From Nitratireductor sp. (GTDB lineage: Bacteria; Pseudomonadota; Alphaproteobacteria; Rhizobiales; Rhizobiaceae), in NCBI GenBank assembly GCA_020441665.1, contig JAGRLT010000142.1, positions 1 to 53,834 on the forward strand: a DNA stretch of 53,834 nucleotides, given 5' to 3'. The notes beneath the pieces were generated by a model. The model ran no database searches. It was not told the DNA's origin and saw only the letters and a program-made list of their open reading frames with translations. Position numbers and translations under genes: made by a program. Shown piece after piece: positions 9,046-19,098 of the stretch (position 1 is the stretch's first letter; each line of letters opens with the position of its first letter).

Positions 9046-9609
9046 TCTCTGCTCCGTCATTCCGCTCGCCGGAAGCGCCGCTGGCTGGAGGAACGCTCGC
9101 CATGATCCTGCTGAAACCATCCGCAGGCGGCTTGGCCCGCCACGACAAACGAATCACACGCCTGCGACGGTGTTCCGGTTGGTTCCACCTTTCACAAAAC
9201 AGGGTAAACAAGCCGTTAATGGATCGCCGGGAGAGAGCCGGCCCGGCGGGCCCTATGGTTGGCGGCGGGCCGGGATGCGCTGCCGGCGGAAGCTCTCGAC
9301 CGCCGCGCCATGCAGCAATTGGCGGCCATCGTCGGCGATGGGGCCGGAGCCAAACCGGAACCGGGCGCGAAGCCGGAGCGGTGCGTGCCTGGGGGTCGCG
9401 GGAAAGAAATTTTCAGGGAACCTGCAACCGGCGGTATACTGGATGGTGTCGGTCCCCGCTTAGGTACCCGCAAATCCCGAAAATCTCACAGGACAAGCCG
9501 CCGAAAGCGGGTGCCTTGCTTGATAGAAGTGAAAATTATTTATACACCGCTACCTGGGCGGTGGTGTGGAAAGTTGACACCGTCCGAACGGGGCAACAGG
9601 GGTCTCAAG
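9046..9609. other. long intergenic region between the PodJ-like gene and the merR gene
   Basis: 564 bases with no convincing gene; the open frames here lack family features and ribosome-binding sites. What can be seen is a GANTC site at 9151-9155, a one-mismatch CtrA-like motif at 9205-9219 (TAAA-N7-TTAA, about 160 bases upstream of the PodJ-like start), an AT-rich patch at 9520-9546 and the merR promoter candidate. No further structure was recognised between 9220 and 9510. Confidence 0.5.
9516..9565 (+). promoter_or_regulatory. candidate merR promoter with a nearby dyad
   Basis: TTGCTT at 9516-9521 and TATACA at 9541-9546 are separated by 19 bases, the long spacer typical of promoters controlled by MerR-family proteins. 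A small dyad CACCGC...GCGGTG (about 9545-9563) overlaps the -10 side. This would fit autoregulation of the gene at 9610, but the motif is weak and not tested. Confidence 0.35.
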
Positions 9610-10044
9610 ATGAAGGAACGCACCGCGACAGGCGGTCTTTTGGCGCTGGTCAGGGATCACGGCGAGGAAAAGACCGATATAGTTTATCGTATAGGCGATC
9701 TTGCCAGAGAGTTCAATGTTACTTTACGGACGCTTCGCTTTTATGAAGATCGTAAGTTGATAGAGCCGAAAAGGTCTGGGTCTACCAGGTTATACAATCG
9801 TGACGATCGCGAAAGACTAAAGCTGATCTTGCTTGCAAAGCGGTCCGGCTTTTCCCTGATCGAGATCGAGGAAATCCTTGCGCTCAACGATCAGGGCGCG
9901 CTGAGCCCGGGCGCGATCGAGAACCTGGTCGGCAGGTTCGAGCGCCAATTGGCGGCCCTCCTGGAACACAGGCGGGAATTGGATGCGGCGGCCGAAGAGG
10001 TCGGCGATGCCATCACCTATCTGAAGGGCCGTATCGCCGGATAG
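9610..10044 (+). CDS. MerR family transcriptional regulator
   Basis: A 144-residue protein. The winged-helix DNA-binding domain occupies about residues 25-95 (IVYRIGDLAREFNVTLRTLR, then a YEDRKLI turn and an RLYNRDDRERL wing). A C-terminal dimerisation coiled coil follows. There is no large ligand-binding domain and no Cys cluster for metal sensing, so this is a short MerR of the type found beside acyl-CoA catabolism genes (LiuR-like). It lies 414 bases upstream of the beta-oxidation operon on the same strand and is its likely regulator. The ATG at 9610 is chosen because homology begins there; the in-frame extension upstream to 9259 is non-coding in character. Confidence 0.88.
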   Translation: MKERTATGGLLALVRDHGEEKTDIVYRIGDLAREFNVTLRTLRFYEDRKLIEPKRSGSTRLYNRDDRERLKLILLAKRSGFSLIEIEEILALNDQGALSPGAIENLVGRFERQLAALLEHRRELDAAAEEVGDAITYLKGRIAG

Positions 10045-10261
10045 GGCGCTTGCTTGCAGCCGGCTGCGACGCGTTTCCCGGCCAACGGATTGTCGCGGCC
10101 GGGCTTCGGGCATTGATGCATCACAATGCCGCCTGCGGGACGGTCCGTCGGCACCGGCGCGATCCGCTTTGACCCGATCTGCATTGACCCGGATCGACCC
10201 GCAGCGATCTGCCGGGCGGGCTTGCACGGCGGAAAAGCGCCTGTGACAAAATCGAAAAATT

Positions 10262-10283
10262 TTGACGTTTACGGAAGCGTAAG
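10262..10283. promoter_or_regulatory. candidate MerR operator and -35 region of the beta-oxidation operon
   Basis: TTGACG at 10262-10267 could be a -35 box. Immediately after it is an inverted repeat TTTACG-GAAG-CGTAAG (10268-10283, one mismatch in 6+6). A dyad just downstream of the -35 is the normal MerR operator position. A GCTACAAG at 10289-10296 resembles the alphaproteobacterial -10 (GCTANAWC), but the spacing is long. The remaining bases of the 10045-10458 gap show no gene or other clear signal. Confidence 0.5.
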
Positions 10284-10458
10284 AATTTGCTACAAGCGAC
10301 CCGTCTCTTGATGCCGCATGCCAAAGGCACAGATACAACGCAGACAGAATGAAATCTCCGGCTCCTGCCGCGCCACCCCGGTTTCAGATCCCAGATCGCC
10401 GGCTTGCGAATGAGGCGCTTGAACCAGGGGTGGAGCCAGCCAAGCCAACGAGGTTCCC

Positions 10459-12255
10459 ATGCCCAGCTACCACGCCCCGGTCGAAGATTCCCTCTTCCTC
10501 GTCAACGAACTCCTCAATCTGGAGAAATACCACAACCTGCCCGGTTTCGAGGAGGCGACACCCGACCTGATCGAAGCCATTCTGGGCGAGGCGGCGAAAC
10601 TGTGCGAGGGCGTGCTCCATCCGCTCAACCAGTCGGGCGACCAGGAGGGCTGCACCCGCCACGACGATGGCTCGGTGACGACGCCCAAGGGCTTCAAGGA
10701 GGCCTATCAGGCCTACCGCGAAGGCGGCTGGATGGGGCTTTCCGCCGATCCCGAATATGGCGGCCAGGGCCTGCCCTACACGCTGCATTCGGCCGTCGGC
10801 GAATATCTTTCCGCCTCCAACATGGCTTTTTCCATGTATCCGGGACTGACCCAGGGTGCCATCGCCGCCATTCAGGTGCACGGTTCCGGCGAGCAGAAAC
10901 GGGCCTATCTGCCGAGGATGATCGAGGGCGCCTGGACCGGCACCATGAACCTCACCGAGCCCCATTGCGGCACCGATCTCGGCATGCTGCGCACCAAGGC
11001 GGTTCCCGCCGGCGACGGCAGCTACAGGATCTCCGGCCAGAAGATTTTCATCTCCGCCGGCGAGCACGACATGTCGGACAACATCATCCATCTGGTGCTT
11101 GCCCGCATCGAGGGCGCCCCCGAGGGCACCAAGGGCATTTCGCTCTTCATCGTCCCCAAATTCATTCTGGATGCCGACGGCAATCCCGGTGAGCGCAACG
11201 GCGTGTCCTGCGGCGCCATCGAGGAGAAGATGGGCATCCACGCCAATTCCACCTGCGTCCTCAATTATGACGGGGCAACCGGCTATCTGATCGGCGAGGA
11301 GAACCGCGGCCTCAACGCCATGTTCGTCATGATGAACGAGGCGCGCCTCGGTGTCGGCATGCAGGGGCTGGCGATTTCCGAGATCGCCTATCAGAACGCC
11401 GTCGCCTATGCCAATGAGCGCATTCAGGGCCGTGCCCTGACCGGCCCCAAATTCCCCGACCGCAAGGCCGACCCGATCATCGTCCATCCCGATATCCGCC
11501 GCATTCTGATGACCATCAGGGCGATCAACGAGGCCGGCCGCGCCTTCATGCTGTGGACCGCGCTCAAGGGCGACATCTCGCACCGCTCGCCGGACGAGGC
11601 CGAGCGCCAGGCCGCCGACGATATCATGGGCCTCGTCACCCCGATCGTCAAAGGCGTGCTCACCGACAAGGGCTTCGAGAACACCGTCATGGCGCAGCAG
11701 GTCTATGGCGGCCATGGCTATATCGAGGAATGGGGCATGAGCCAGTTCGTGCGCGATGCCCGCATCGCCATGATCTATGAGGGTGCCAACGGCATTCAGG
11801 CGCTCGATCTCGTCGGCCGCAAGCTGGCCAAGGATGGCGGCCGCGCCATGCAGGCGCTGCTGGCCGAGATCAACGGCTTCACCAAGAAGCACATGGAAAA
11901 CGAGGCAATGGCGCCCTTCACAAAGCCGCTGCGTGGCGGCACCAAGGCGCTTGAGGCCGCGACCCTGTGGCTGATGCAGAACGGCATGAAGAACCCGGAC
12001 AATGCGGGAGCGGCCTCGACCGACTACATGCATCTCTTCGGCCTCGTCGTGCTCGGCTATATGTGGGCGATGATCGCCGAAAAGGCGCTGGAAGCCCTCG
12101 CCAACGGTGCCGGCGACCGCAAGGCGTTCTACGATAACAAGCTCGCCACCGGCCGCTTCTTCTTCGAGCGCATCATGCCCGAGGCGCAGGCCCATCTGGC
12201 GCGCATCGAAGCGGGCGCGGATTCCCTGATGGCCCTCGACGCCGAAGCGTTCTAA
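10459..12255 (+). CDS. acyl-CoA dehydrogenase with C-terminal extension (DmdC-like)
   Basis: A 598-residue flavoprotein, longer than classical acyl-CoA dehydrogenases (about 380) and matching the DmdC/AidB-like group with an extra C-terminal domain. It has the FAD/substrate region [16 protein letters not shown] and the catalytic-base block [14 protein letters not shown] with Glu441. It catalyses alpha,beta-dehydrogenation of an acyl-CoA, passing electrons to ETF. The family includes 3-methylmercaptopropionyl-CoA dehydrogenase, but no other DMSP genes are nearby, so a fatty acyl-CoA substrate is more likely. It is the first gene of the operon, with an ATG just after GAGGTTCCC. Confidence 0.9.
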   Translation: MPSYHAPVEDSLFLVNELLNLEKYHNLPGFEEATPDLIEAILGEAAKLCEGVLHPLNQSGDQEGCTRHDDGSVTTPKGFKEAYQAYREGGWMGLSADPEYGGQGLPYTLHSAVGEYLSASNMAFSMYPGLTQGAIAAIQVHGSGEQKRAYLPRMIEGAWTGTMNLTEPHCGTDLGMLRTKAVPAGDGSYRISGQKIFISAGEHDMSDNIIHLVLARIEGAPEGTKGISLFIVPKFILDADGNPGERNGVSCGAIEEKMGIHANSTCVLNYDGATGYLIGEENRGLNAMFVMMNEARLGVGMQGLAISEIAYQNAVAYANERIQGRALTGPKFPDRKADPIIVHPDIRRILMTIRAINEAGRAFMLWTALKGDISHRSPDEAERQAADDIMGLVTPIVKGVLTDKGFENTVMAQQVYGGHGYIEEWGMSQFVRDARIAMIYEGANGIQALDLVGRKLAKDGGRAMQALLAEINGFTKKHMENEAMAPFTKPLRGGTKALEAATLWLMQNGMKNPDNAGAASTDYMHLFGLVVLGYMWAMIAEKALEALANGAGDRKAFYDNKLATGRFFFERIMPEAQAHLARIEAGADSLMALDAEAF

Positions 12256-12287
12256 GCTTCCACTCGCAACAGGGAGGAAATTGCGAG

Positions 12288-13454
<1,167 letters not shown>

Positions 13455-13466
13455 GGAGAACCTGGA

Positions 13467-13760
13467 ATGCCCAAGGGATATTGGATCGCCCACATCAACG
13501 TGCACGACCCGGAAAGCTACAAGAACTATGTCGCCGGCGCGATGCCGGCCTATCAGGAATATGGCGCGAAATTCCTGGTGCGCGGCACGCCATCCGAACA
13601 GGTCGAGGGCGAGGGGCTGGGGCCGCGCCATGTGGTGATCGAGTTCCCGACCATCGAGGCGGCGAGAGCCTGTTACGAAAGTGCGACCTATCGCGCGGCC
13701 CGCGAACACCGGCTCGCCGCGTCGACGGGCCATATCATCATCAGCGAGGGAGCGGAATAA
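13467..13760 (+). CDS. DUF1330 family protein, copy 1
   Basis: A 97-residue protein with a dimeric alpha-beta barrel fold (DUF1330): MPKGYWIAHINVHDPESYK, then YGAKFLVRG, RHVVIEFPTIEAARACYES and the terminal TGHIIISEG. Biochemical function is not established; the fold is shared with small monooxygenases and lyases. It lies 12 bases after the second dehydrogenase and overlaps the next gene by 1 base (TAATG), so it is co-translated. It is about 64% identical by eye to the next protein, a tandem duplication. Confidence 0.88.
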   Translation: MPKGYWIAHINVHDPESYKNYVAGAMPAYQEYGAKFLVRGTPSEQVEGEGLGPRHVVIEFPTIEAARACYESATYRAAREHRLAASTGHIIISEGAE

Positions 13761-14053
13761 TGCCCAAGGCCTATTGGATCGCCCATGTCGATGTGCGCGA
13801 CCCCGAACAATACAAGCTCTACGTCGAGGGCGCCGGCCCGGCCTTTGCCGAATACGGCGCGAAATTCCTTGCCCGGGGCGGCGCGAGCGAATCCGTCGAC
13901 GGCATGGATCTGGGCACCCGCCATGTGGTGATCGAGTTCAAGGATCTGGAAACGGCAAGGGCCTGTTTCAATTCCGAGACCTATCAGAAGGCGCGTGCCC
14001 ATCGCCTGCCGGTCTCGACCGGTCATCTCGTGCTGGTCGAGGGGATCGAGTAA
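13760..14053 (+). CDS. DUF1330 family protein, copy 2
   Basis: A 97-residue paralogue of the preceding gene, same length, starting MPKAYWIAHVDVRDPEQYK. Its ATG overlaps the upstream TAA, and its own TAA overlaps the ATG of the following GST gene, so three genes are chained by 1-base overlaps. Differences from copy 1 are spread through the protein, with the core blocks (EYGAKFL, RHVVIEF, TGH) kept in both. This suggests an old duplication with both copies under selection, perhaps forming a heterodimer. Confidence 0.88.
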   Translation: MPKAYWIAHVDVRDPEQYKLYVEGAGPAFAEYGAKFLARGGASESVDGMDLGTRHVVIEFKDLETARACFNSETYQKARAHRLPVSTGHLVLVEGIE

Positions 14054-14700
14054 TGGCGGATTATACGCTCCATTGCTTTCTGGAATCCGGCAATTCCTAC
14101 AAGCCGGCGCTGATGCTGACGCTTGCCGGTTGCAACTGGCAGCCCTCCTGGGTCGACTACTTCCAGGGCGCCCACCGCACGCCGGAATACCGCGCCCTCA
14201 ACGAAATGGGCGAGGTGCCGGTACTGATCGATCACACCGAGAACGATCTGACGCTCAGCCAGTCCGGCGTCATCCTCTACCACCTTGCCGGCAAGACCGG
14301 GAAATTCATGCCCGAAACGCCGCAGGAAGAGCGCGAAGTGCTGCGCTGGATCCTGTTCGACAACCACAAGCTGACCGGCTACATCTCGGTCTTCCGCTTC
14401 CTGAACCGCTTCCTCGGCAAGGGCGACACGGCGGAAGGCCAGTTCATGAAGGGCCGGATGATCTCGGCGCTCAAGACCCTGAACCACCATATGAGCGGCC
14501 GCGACTGGGTGGCCGCCGACCGGCCGACCATCGCTGACATTTCCCTGTGCGGCTACCTCTTCTGGCCGGATCACTACGACACCGATTGGGCTGACTACCC
14601 CTATATCGGCGCATGGCTTGAGCGCATCAGGACCCTCGACAACTGGGCTGCGCCGGAGGCGCTGCTGCCGACCGCGCCCACCGCCGCTCAGGTTGCCTGA
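14053..14700 (+). CDS. glutathione S-transferase family protein
   Basis: A 215-residue protein: an N-terminal thioredoxin-like domain (LHCFLESGNSYKPALMLTLA, with a Ser/Asn near the usual activating position and GEVPVLIDH holding the cis-Pro) and an all-helical C-terminal domain (from about residue 90, with DWVAADRPTIADISLCGYLF as the N-capping/hydrophobic-staple region). It probably conjugates or deglutathionylates a small electrophile. Its place inside the beta-oxidation operon, coupled to two DUF1330 genes, suggests it handles a reactive intermediate of the same pathway. That is an inference. Confidence 0.88.
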   Translation: MADYTLHCFLESGNSYKPALMLTLAGCNWQPSWVDYFQGAHRTPEYRALNEMGEVPVLIDHTENDLTLSQSGVILYHLAGKTGKFMPETPQEEREVLRWILFDNHKLTGYISVFRFLNRFLGKGDTAEGQFMKGRMISALKTLNHHMSGRDWVAADRPTIADISLCGYLFWPDHYDTDWADYPYIGAWLERIRTLDNWAAPEALLPTAPTAAQVA

Positions 14701-14735
14701 AGACAGAACCTGACCAGAACAAACGGAGCTGAAGA

Positions 14736-15944
14736 ATGGCCGACGCTTACATTTACGATCACGTCCGAACCCCGCGCGGGCGCGGCAAGAAGGATGGTTC
14801 CCTGCACGAAGTGCCCGCGGTGCGGCTTGCCGCCAAGGCGCTGGAGGCGCTGCGCGACCGTAACGGCATCGATACCCGAACCGTCGATGACGTCCTCATG
14901 GGATGCGTCGATCCGATCGGCGAGGCGGGGTCCGATATCGCCCGCGCCGCCGTCTTCGAGGCGGGTTACGACAATTCCGTGCCCGGCATGCAGATCAACC
15001 GCTTCTGCGCCTCGGGGCTCGACGCGGTCAATTTCGGTGCCGCGAAGATCCAGTCCGGCATGGACGACATCGTCATTGCCGGCGGCGTCGAATCGATGAG
15101 CCGCGTCGGCATGGGCATGTCGGGCGGCGCCTGGCCGATGGATCCCTCCGTCGCCATTCCCTCCTATTTCATGCCGCAGGGTATTTCCGCCGATCTGATC
15201 GCCACCAAATACGGCTTTTCCCGCGACGATGTGGATGCCTATGCGATCGAGAGCCAGAAGCGCTCGGCCCGGTCCTGGGAGGAAGGCCGCTTCAAGAATT
15301 CGGTCATTCCGGTCAAGGACCAGAACGGCATCACCCTTCTCGACCGCGACGAGCACATGCGCCCCGGCACCGACATGCAGTCGCTCGCCTCGCTCGATCC
15401 CTCCTTCGTCATGATGGGCGAAATGGGCGGCTTCGATGCGGTGGCGATTGCCGCCCACCCCGATGTCGAGGCGGTCCGGCACGTTCACCATGCCGGCAAT
15501 TCCTCCGGTATCGTCGATGGTTCCGGCCTCGTTCTCCTCGGCTCGAAGAAGGGCGGCAAGGCGATGGGGCTGACGCCGCGGGCGAAGATCCGCGCCTTCA
15601 CCAATATCGGCTCCGATCCGGCGCTGATGCTGACCGGGCCGATCGACGTCACGGAGAAACTCCTGAAACAGGCGAAGATGAAGATTTCCGACATCGACCT
15701 GTTCGAGTTGAACGAGGCCTTTGCCTCGGTCGTGCTGCGCTTCATGCAGCATTTCGAGATTTCCCATGACCGGATGAATGTCTGCGGCGGGGCGATCGCC
15801 ATGGGCCATCCGCTGGGTGCTACCGGCGCGATGATCCTCGGCACGGTGCTGGACGAGTTGGAACGCCGCGGCGAACAGACCGCGCTGGTGACATTGTGCA
15901 TCGGCGCCGGCATGGGCACGGCGACGATCATCGAGCGGGTTTGA
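14736..15944 (+). CDS. fadA: acetyl-CoA C-acyltransferase (thiolase)
   Basis: A 402-residue thiolase. The nucleophilic Cys91 lies in NRFCASGLDAVN, NEAFA is present, His358 is in GHPLGATGA and the second catalytic Cys388 is in LCIGAGMGT. It cleaves 3-ketoacyl-CoA with CoA to give acetyl-CoA, the last step of beta-oxidation. It lies 35 bases after the GST gene and 23 bases before the multifunctional enzyme, the usual thiolase/FadB pairing. The symbol follows function; a fadI-type name would fit equally well. Confidence 0.9.
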   Translation: MADAYIYDHVRTPRGRGKKDGSLHEVPAVRLAAKALEALRDRNGIDTRTVDDVLMGCVDPIGEAGSDIARAAVFEAGYDNSVPGMQINRFCASGLDAVNFGAAKIQSGMDDIVIAGGVESMSRVGMGMSGGAWPMDPSVAIPSYFMPQGISADLIATKYGFSRDDVDAYAIESQKRSARSWEEGRFKNSVIPVKDQNGITLLDRDEHMRPGTDMQSLASLDPSFVMMGEMGGFDAVAIAAHPDVEAVRHVHHAGNSSGIVDGSGLVLLGSKKGGKAMGLTPRAKIRAFTNIGSDPALMLTGPIDVTEKLLKQAKMKISDIDLFELNEAFASVVLRFMQHFEISHDRMNVCGGAIAMGHPLGATGAMILGTVLDELERRGEQTALVTLCIGAGMGTATIIERV

Positions 15945-15967
15945 GAAATTCAGGACAGAGCAACCAC

Positions 15968-18190
15968 ATGACCTACACCAATTTCACCCTTGAAACCGAT
16001 GCCGACGGCATCGCCCTCGTCACCTGGGACTCGCCCGGCAAGTCGATGAACGTGATCGACCGGTCGGTAACCGAGGAATGGGCGAAGATCATCGACCGGG
16101 TCGCTTCCGACGAGGCGATCAAGGGCGTCGTCTTCACCTCCGGCAAGAAGGCCTTCGGCGCCGGCGCCGACCTTTCCATGCTGGGCATGATGATGGGGCA
16201 ATACGAGAAGCTTAAGGCAAAGGATCCGGAAGCCGCCGCCAGGACCCTGTTCGAACAGGCCGCCCATCTGTGCCTCCTGCTGCGCCGGCAGGAGACCTGC
16301 GGCAAGCCCTTTGCGGCTGCCATCAACGGCCAGGCGCTGGGCGGCGTCTTCGAAATGCTGCTCGCCTGTCATGGCCGCGTACTGGCGAACGATCCGGCCG
16401 CCAAGCTCGGCCTGCCGGAAGTCAAGGTCGGCCTGCTGCCCGGTGCCGGCGGCACCCAGCGCCTGCCGCGCCTGATCCACACGCAGGAAGCGCTGCAATA
16501 CCTGTTGCAGGGCAAGAACTTCTCGCCGGACAAGGCGAAGAAACTGGGCGTCGTTCACGAACTGGTCGAACCGGGCCAGGAAGTGGAAGCCGCCAAGAAG
16601 ATGATCCGCGACGGATTGAAACCGGTTCAGCCCTGGGACGAAAAGGGCTTCAAGCTGCCCGGCGGCGCGGTCTATTCGCCGGCCGGCTTCCAGCTCTTCC
16701 CGCCGGCGAACGCCATCTATCGCCGCGAGACCCAGGACAATTATCCCGGTGCCCGCGCGATCATGAAATGCGTCTATGAAGGCCTGCTGCTGCCGATGGA
16801 CACGGCGCTGCGCGTCGAAAGCCGCTATTTTGCCAACGTGCTGCGGTCGACCGAGGCAAAGCACATGGTGCGCTCGCTGTTCCTTTCCCTGCAGGCGCTC
16901 AACAAGGGCGCGCGCCGTCCCGAAGGCGTCGAGAAATCCAGCATCAGGAAGGTCGGCATTCTGGGCGGCGGCGGCTTCATGGGCGCCGGCATCGGCTATG
17001 TGACGGCGAAGGCCGGCATCGAGGTCGTGTTGCTCGACCGCGACCAGGCGGCGGCCGAAAAGGGCAAGGCGCATGCCGCCGGCATCGAAGACAAGGCCAT
17101 GGCCAAGGGTCGCTCCACGGCGGATGCCAGGGAAGCCCTGCTGTCGCGCATCCACTGCACGACGGACTATGCCGCGCTTGCCGATTGTGATCTCGTCATC
17201 GAGGCGGTGTTCGAGGATTCGAACGTCAAGAAAGCCGTCACCGAACAGGCCGAGGCCCATATGCGCAAGGATGCGATCTTTGCTTCGAACACCTCGACCA
17301 TCCCGATCACCTCGCTGGCGAAGAATTCCAAACGGCCGGGCCAGTTCATCGGCATCCACTTCTTCTCGCCGGTCGACCGCATGATGCTGACCGAAATCAT
17401 CCTGGCGAAGAAAACCGGCGACAAGGCGCTGGCGGTGGCGCTCGACTACGTTCTGGCGGTCAGGAAGACACCGATCGTCGTCAACGACACGCGCGGCTTC
17501 TACATCAACCGCATGGTGCTGCGTTATATGAGCGAAGCCTATAACATGCTGATCGAGGGCGTTCCGCCGGCGATGATCGAGAACGTCGCCAAGCAGGCCG
17601 GCATGCCGGTCGGTCCGCTGGCGCTCAACGACGAGACGGCGATCGATCTCTCCCACAAGATCCTGCACCAGACGATCCGCGATCTGGGCGAGAAGGCCGT
17701 CGATCCGCGCCATGTGGAACTGGTGGACAGCCTGGTGGAAAAGCACGGGCGCTTCGGTCGCAAGAACGGCAAGGGCTTCTACGATTATCCCGATAAGCCG
17801 GCGAAGAAGCATCTATGGCCCGATCTCGCGACGCTCTATCCCCAGCAGGACGCGGACCGGATCGACGTGCGGGAACTGCGCAACCGCTTCCATGCCGTGA
17901 TCGCGCTCGAAGCCGCGCGCTGCGTCGAGGAAGGCGTCGTCACCGATATGCGCGAAGCCGATGTCGGCTCGATCCTCGGTTTCGGCTTCGCGCCGTTCAC
18001 CGGCGGCGCCATCAGCTATATCGACGGCATGGGCACGGCGGCCTTCGTTGCCATGTGCAGGAAGCTGCAGAAGAAATACGGCGCCCAGTTCAAGCCGAAC
18101 AGACTGCTGATCGACATGGCGAAGACCGACGAGAAGTTCTACGACCGCTTCAATCCCGAAAGCGATACGCCGCGCAGGCAAGCCGCCTGA
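15968..18190 (+). CDS. fadJ: fatty acid oxidation multifunctional enzyme (enoyl-CoA hydratase / 3-hydroxyacyl-CoA dehydrogenase)
   Basis: A 740-residue FadB/FadJ-type protein. The N-terminal crotonase domain has the two acid/base glutamates Glu129 (GGVFEMLLACH) and Glu151 (LGLPEVKVG). A Rossmann domain begins near residue 333 with the glycine-rich loop ILGGGGFMGAGI. The dehydrogenase His is in GIHFFSPVDRM, and the C-terminal 3HCDH domains follow. It hydrates trans-2-enoyl-CoA and oxidises L-3-hydroxyacyl-CoA with NAD. The ATG at 15968 marks the start of homology. It is the last gene of the operon, followed by a strong terminator. Confidence 0.93.
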   Translation: MTYTNFTLETDADGIALVTWDSPGKSMNVIDRSVTEEWAKIIDRVASDEAIKGVVFTSGKKAFGAGADLSMLGMMMGQYEKLKAKDPEAAARTLFEQAAHLCLLLRRQETCGKPFAAAINGQALGGVFEMLLACHGRVLANDPAAKLGLPEVKVGLLPGAGGTQRLPRLIHTQEALQYLLQGKNFSPDKAKKLGVVHELVEPGQEVEAAKKMIRDGLKPVQPWDEKGFKLPGGAVYSPAGFQLFPPANAIYRRETQDNYPGARAIMKCVYEGLLLPMDTALRVESRYFANVLRSTEAKHMVRSLFLSLQALNKGARRPEGVEKSSIRKVGILGGGGFMGAGIGYVTAKAGIEVVLLDRDQAAAEKGKAHAAGIEDKAMAKGRSTADAREALLSRIHCTTDYAALADCDLVIEAVFEDSNVKKAVTEQAEAHMRKDAIFASNTSTIPITSLAKNSKRPGQFIGIHFFSPVDRMMLTEIILAKKTGDKALAVALDYVLAVRKTPIVVNDTRGFYINRMVLRYMSEAYNMLIEGVPPAMIENVAKQAGMPVGPLALNDETAIDLSHKILHQTIRDLGEKAVDPRHVELVDSLVEKHGRFGRKNGKGFYDYPDKPAKKHLWPDLATLYPQQDADRIDVRELRNRFHAVIALEAARCVEEGVVTDMREADVGSILGFGFAPFTGGAISYIDGMGTAAFVAMCRKLQKKYGAQFKPNRLLIDMAKTDEKFYDRFNPESDTPRRQAA

Positions 18191-18216
18191 TCGCGCCCGG
18201 CTTTGGTGGAAAACGG

Positions 18217-18246
18217 CCCCGGCACACGAACTGTGCCGGGGTTTTT
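18217..18246 (+). terminator. intrinsic terminator of the beta-oxidation operon
   Basis: A perfect 10-bp stem CCCCGGCACA / TGTGCCGGGG (18217-18226 and 18232-18241) with a 5-base loop, followed by TTTTT at 18242-18246. It starts 27 bases after the fadJ stop. Its T-tract overlaps the stop codon of the convergent SDR gene. Confidence 0.92.
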
Positions 18247-19007
18247 CATTGCCGCAATGCCGGCAGGCCGATGCCGGTGCCCTCGAAGCCGCCGTCGACC
18301 GAGAGCAACTGCCCGGTGATGTAGCTCGCCTGGTCGGAACACAGGAACCAGATCGCATTGGCGAGTTCATCTTCGCTGCCATAGCGGTTGAGCGGGATCG
18401 CATCGTGATAGGCGTCGATGATGTCCTGGCTATGCACCGCCATGGCCAGCTTGGTGCGCACCGGCCCCGGCGCCACCGCATTGCAGCGTATGCCGTATTC
18501 GCCCAGTTCCGCCGCCTGTTGCAGGGTGAGCTGGATCACCGCCGCCTTCGACGTGCCATAGGCGACCCGCAGGGTCGAGGCGCGCAGCCCCGAGATCGAG
18601 GCGATGTTGACGATTGCGGCGCCGCCCGCCGCCTTGTGCCGGCGGAGCAGGCGGATTGCCGCCTGCGACATCAGGAAGACGCCGTCGAGATTGGTTTCCA
18701 TCACCCGGCGCCAGCGCTCGAACGTGGTTTCCTCGATGGGGCCGAAATCGGCGACGCCGGCATTGTTGACCAGCGCGTGCAGGCCGCCGAATCGGCTTTC
18801 GATCTGCGTGAAGAAGTCTTCCATGCGGGCCGGGTCGGAAACATCGCCCTCGATCATCAGCGCGCCGGGGAGCTCGGCTTCCGCCTTTTTCAGTTCCGGG
18901 CCGTCGATGTCGACCACGGCGACATTCCAGCCTTCCTTCAAAAAGCGCTTTGCCGTCGCGAGCCCAATGCCGCGCGCAGCCCCCGTTACCAATGCGGTTC
19001 TTTTCAT
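18246..19007 (-). CDS. SDR family NAD(P)-dependent oxidoreductase
   Basis: A 253-residue classical short-chain dehydrogenase. The cofactor motif TGAARGIG is near residues 7-14, an acidic residue after the second strand (VVDIDGPEL) favours NAD, and NNAG is near residue 87. The catalytic set is Ser (SISGLRAS), Tyr-x-x-x-Lys (YGTSKAA) and the following PGPVRT. The substrate is unknown; position next to the beta-oxidation operon hints at a hydroxyacyl or alcohol substrate. It is convergent with that operon and divergent from the fatty-acid-hydroxylase-like gene, sharing the TTAA-N7 array at 19026-19051 upstream of its start. Confidence 0.9.
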   Translation of the reverse strand: MKRTALVTGAARGIGLATAKRFLKEGWNVAVVDIDGPELKKAEAELPGALMIEGDVSDPARMEDFFTQIESRFGGLHALVNNAGVADFGPIEETTFERWRRVMETNLDGVFLMSQAAIRLLRRHKAAGGAAIVNIASISGLRASTLRVAYGTSKAAVIQLTLQQAAELGEYGIRCNAVAPGPVRTKLAMAVHSQDIIDAYHDAIPLNRYGSEDELANAIWFLCSDQASYITGQLLSVDGGFEGTGIGLPALRQ

Positions 19008-19025
19008 CCATCCCTCCGTGCCCGG

Positions 19026-19051
19026 TTAACCACCCCTTAAATATATCTTAA
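19026..19051. promoter_or_regulatory. triple TTAA-N7 array, candidate tandem CtrA boxes
   Basis: TTAA occurs at 19026-19029, 19037-19040 and 19048-19051, each pair separated by exactly 7 bases. This makes two overlapping copies of the CtrA consensus TTAA-N7-TTAA. A fourth TTAA lies at 19063-19066. The region separates the divergent SDR and fatty-acid-hydroxylase-like genes. In a GC-rich genome exact 7-base phasing of three TTAA words is unlikely by chance. Confidence 0.7.
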
Positions 19052-19098
19052 AGCCTCAAGGGTTAAGCCTGCCAGTGACAAGCACACAGGGTTTGGTC

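Noticed and set aside
10459-12255. DMSP demethylation pathway gene
   Set aside because: DmdC-like by family, but no dmdA, dmdB or dmdD beside it; the operon is a general beta-oxidation set.
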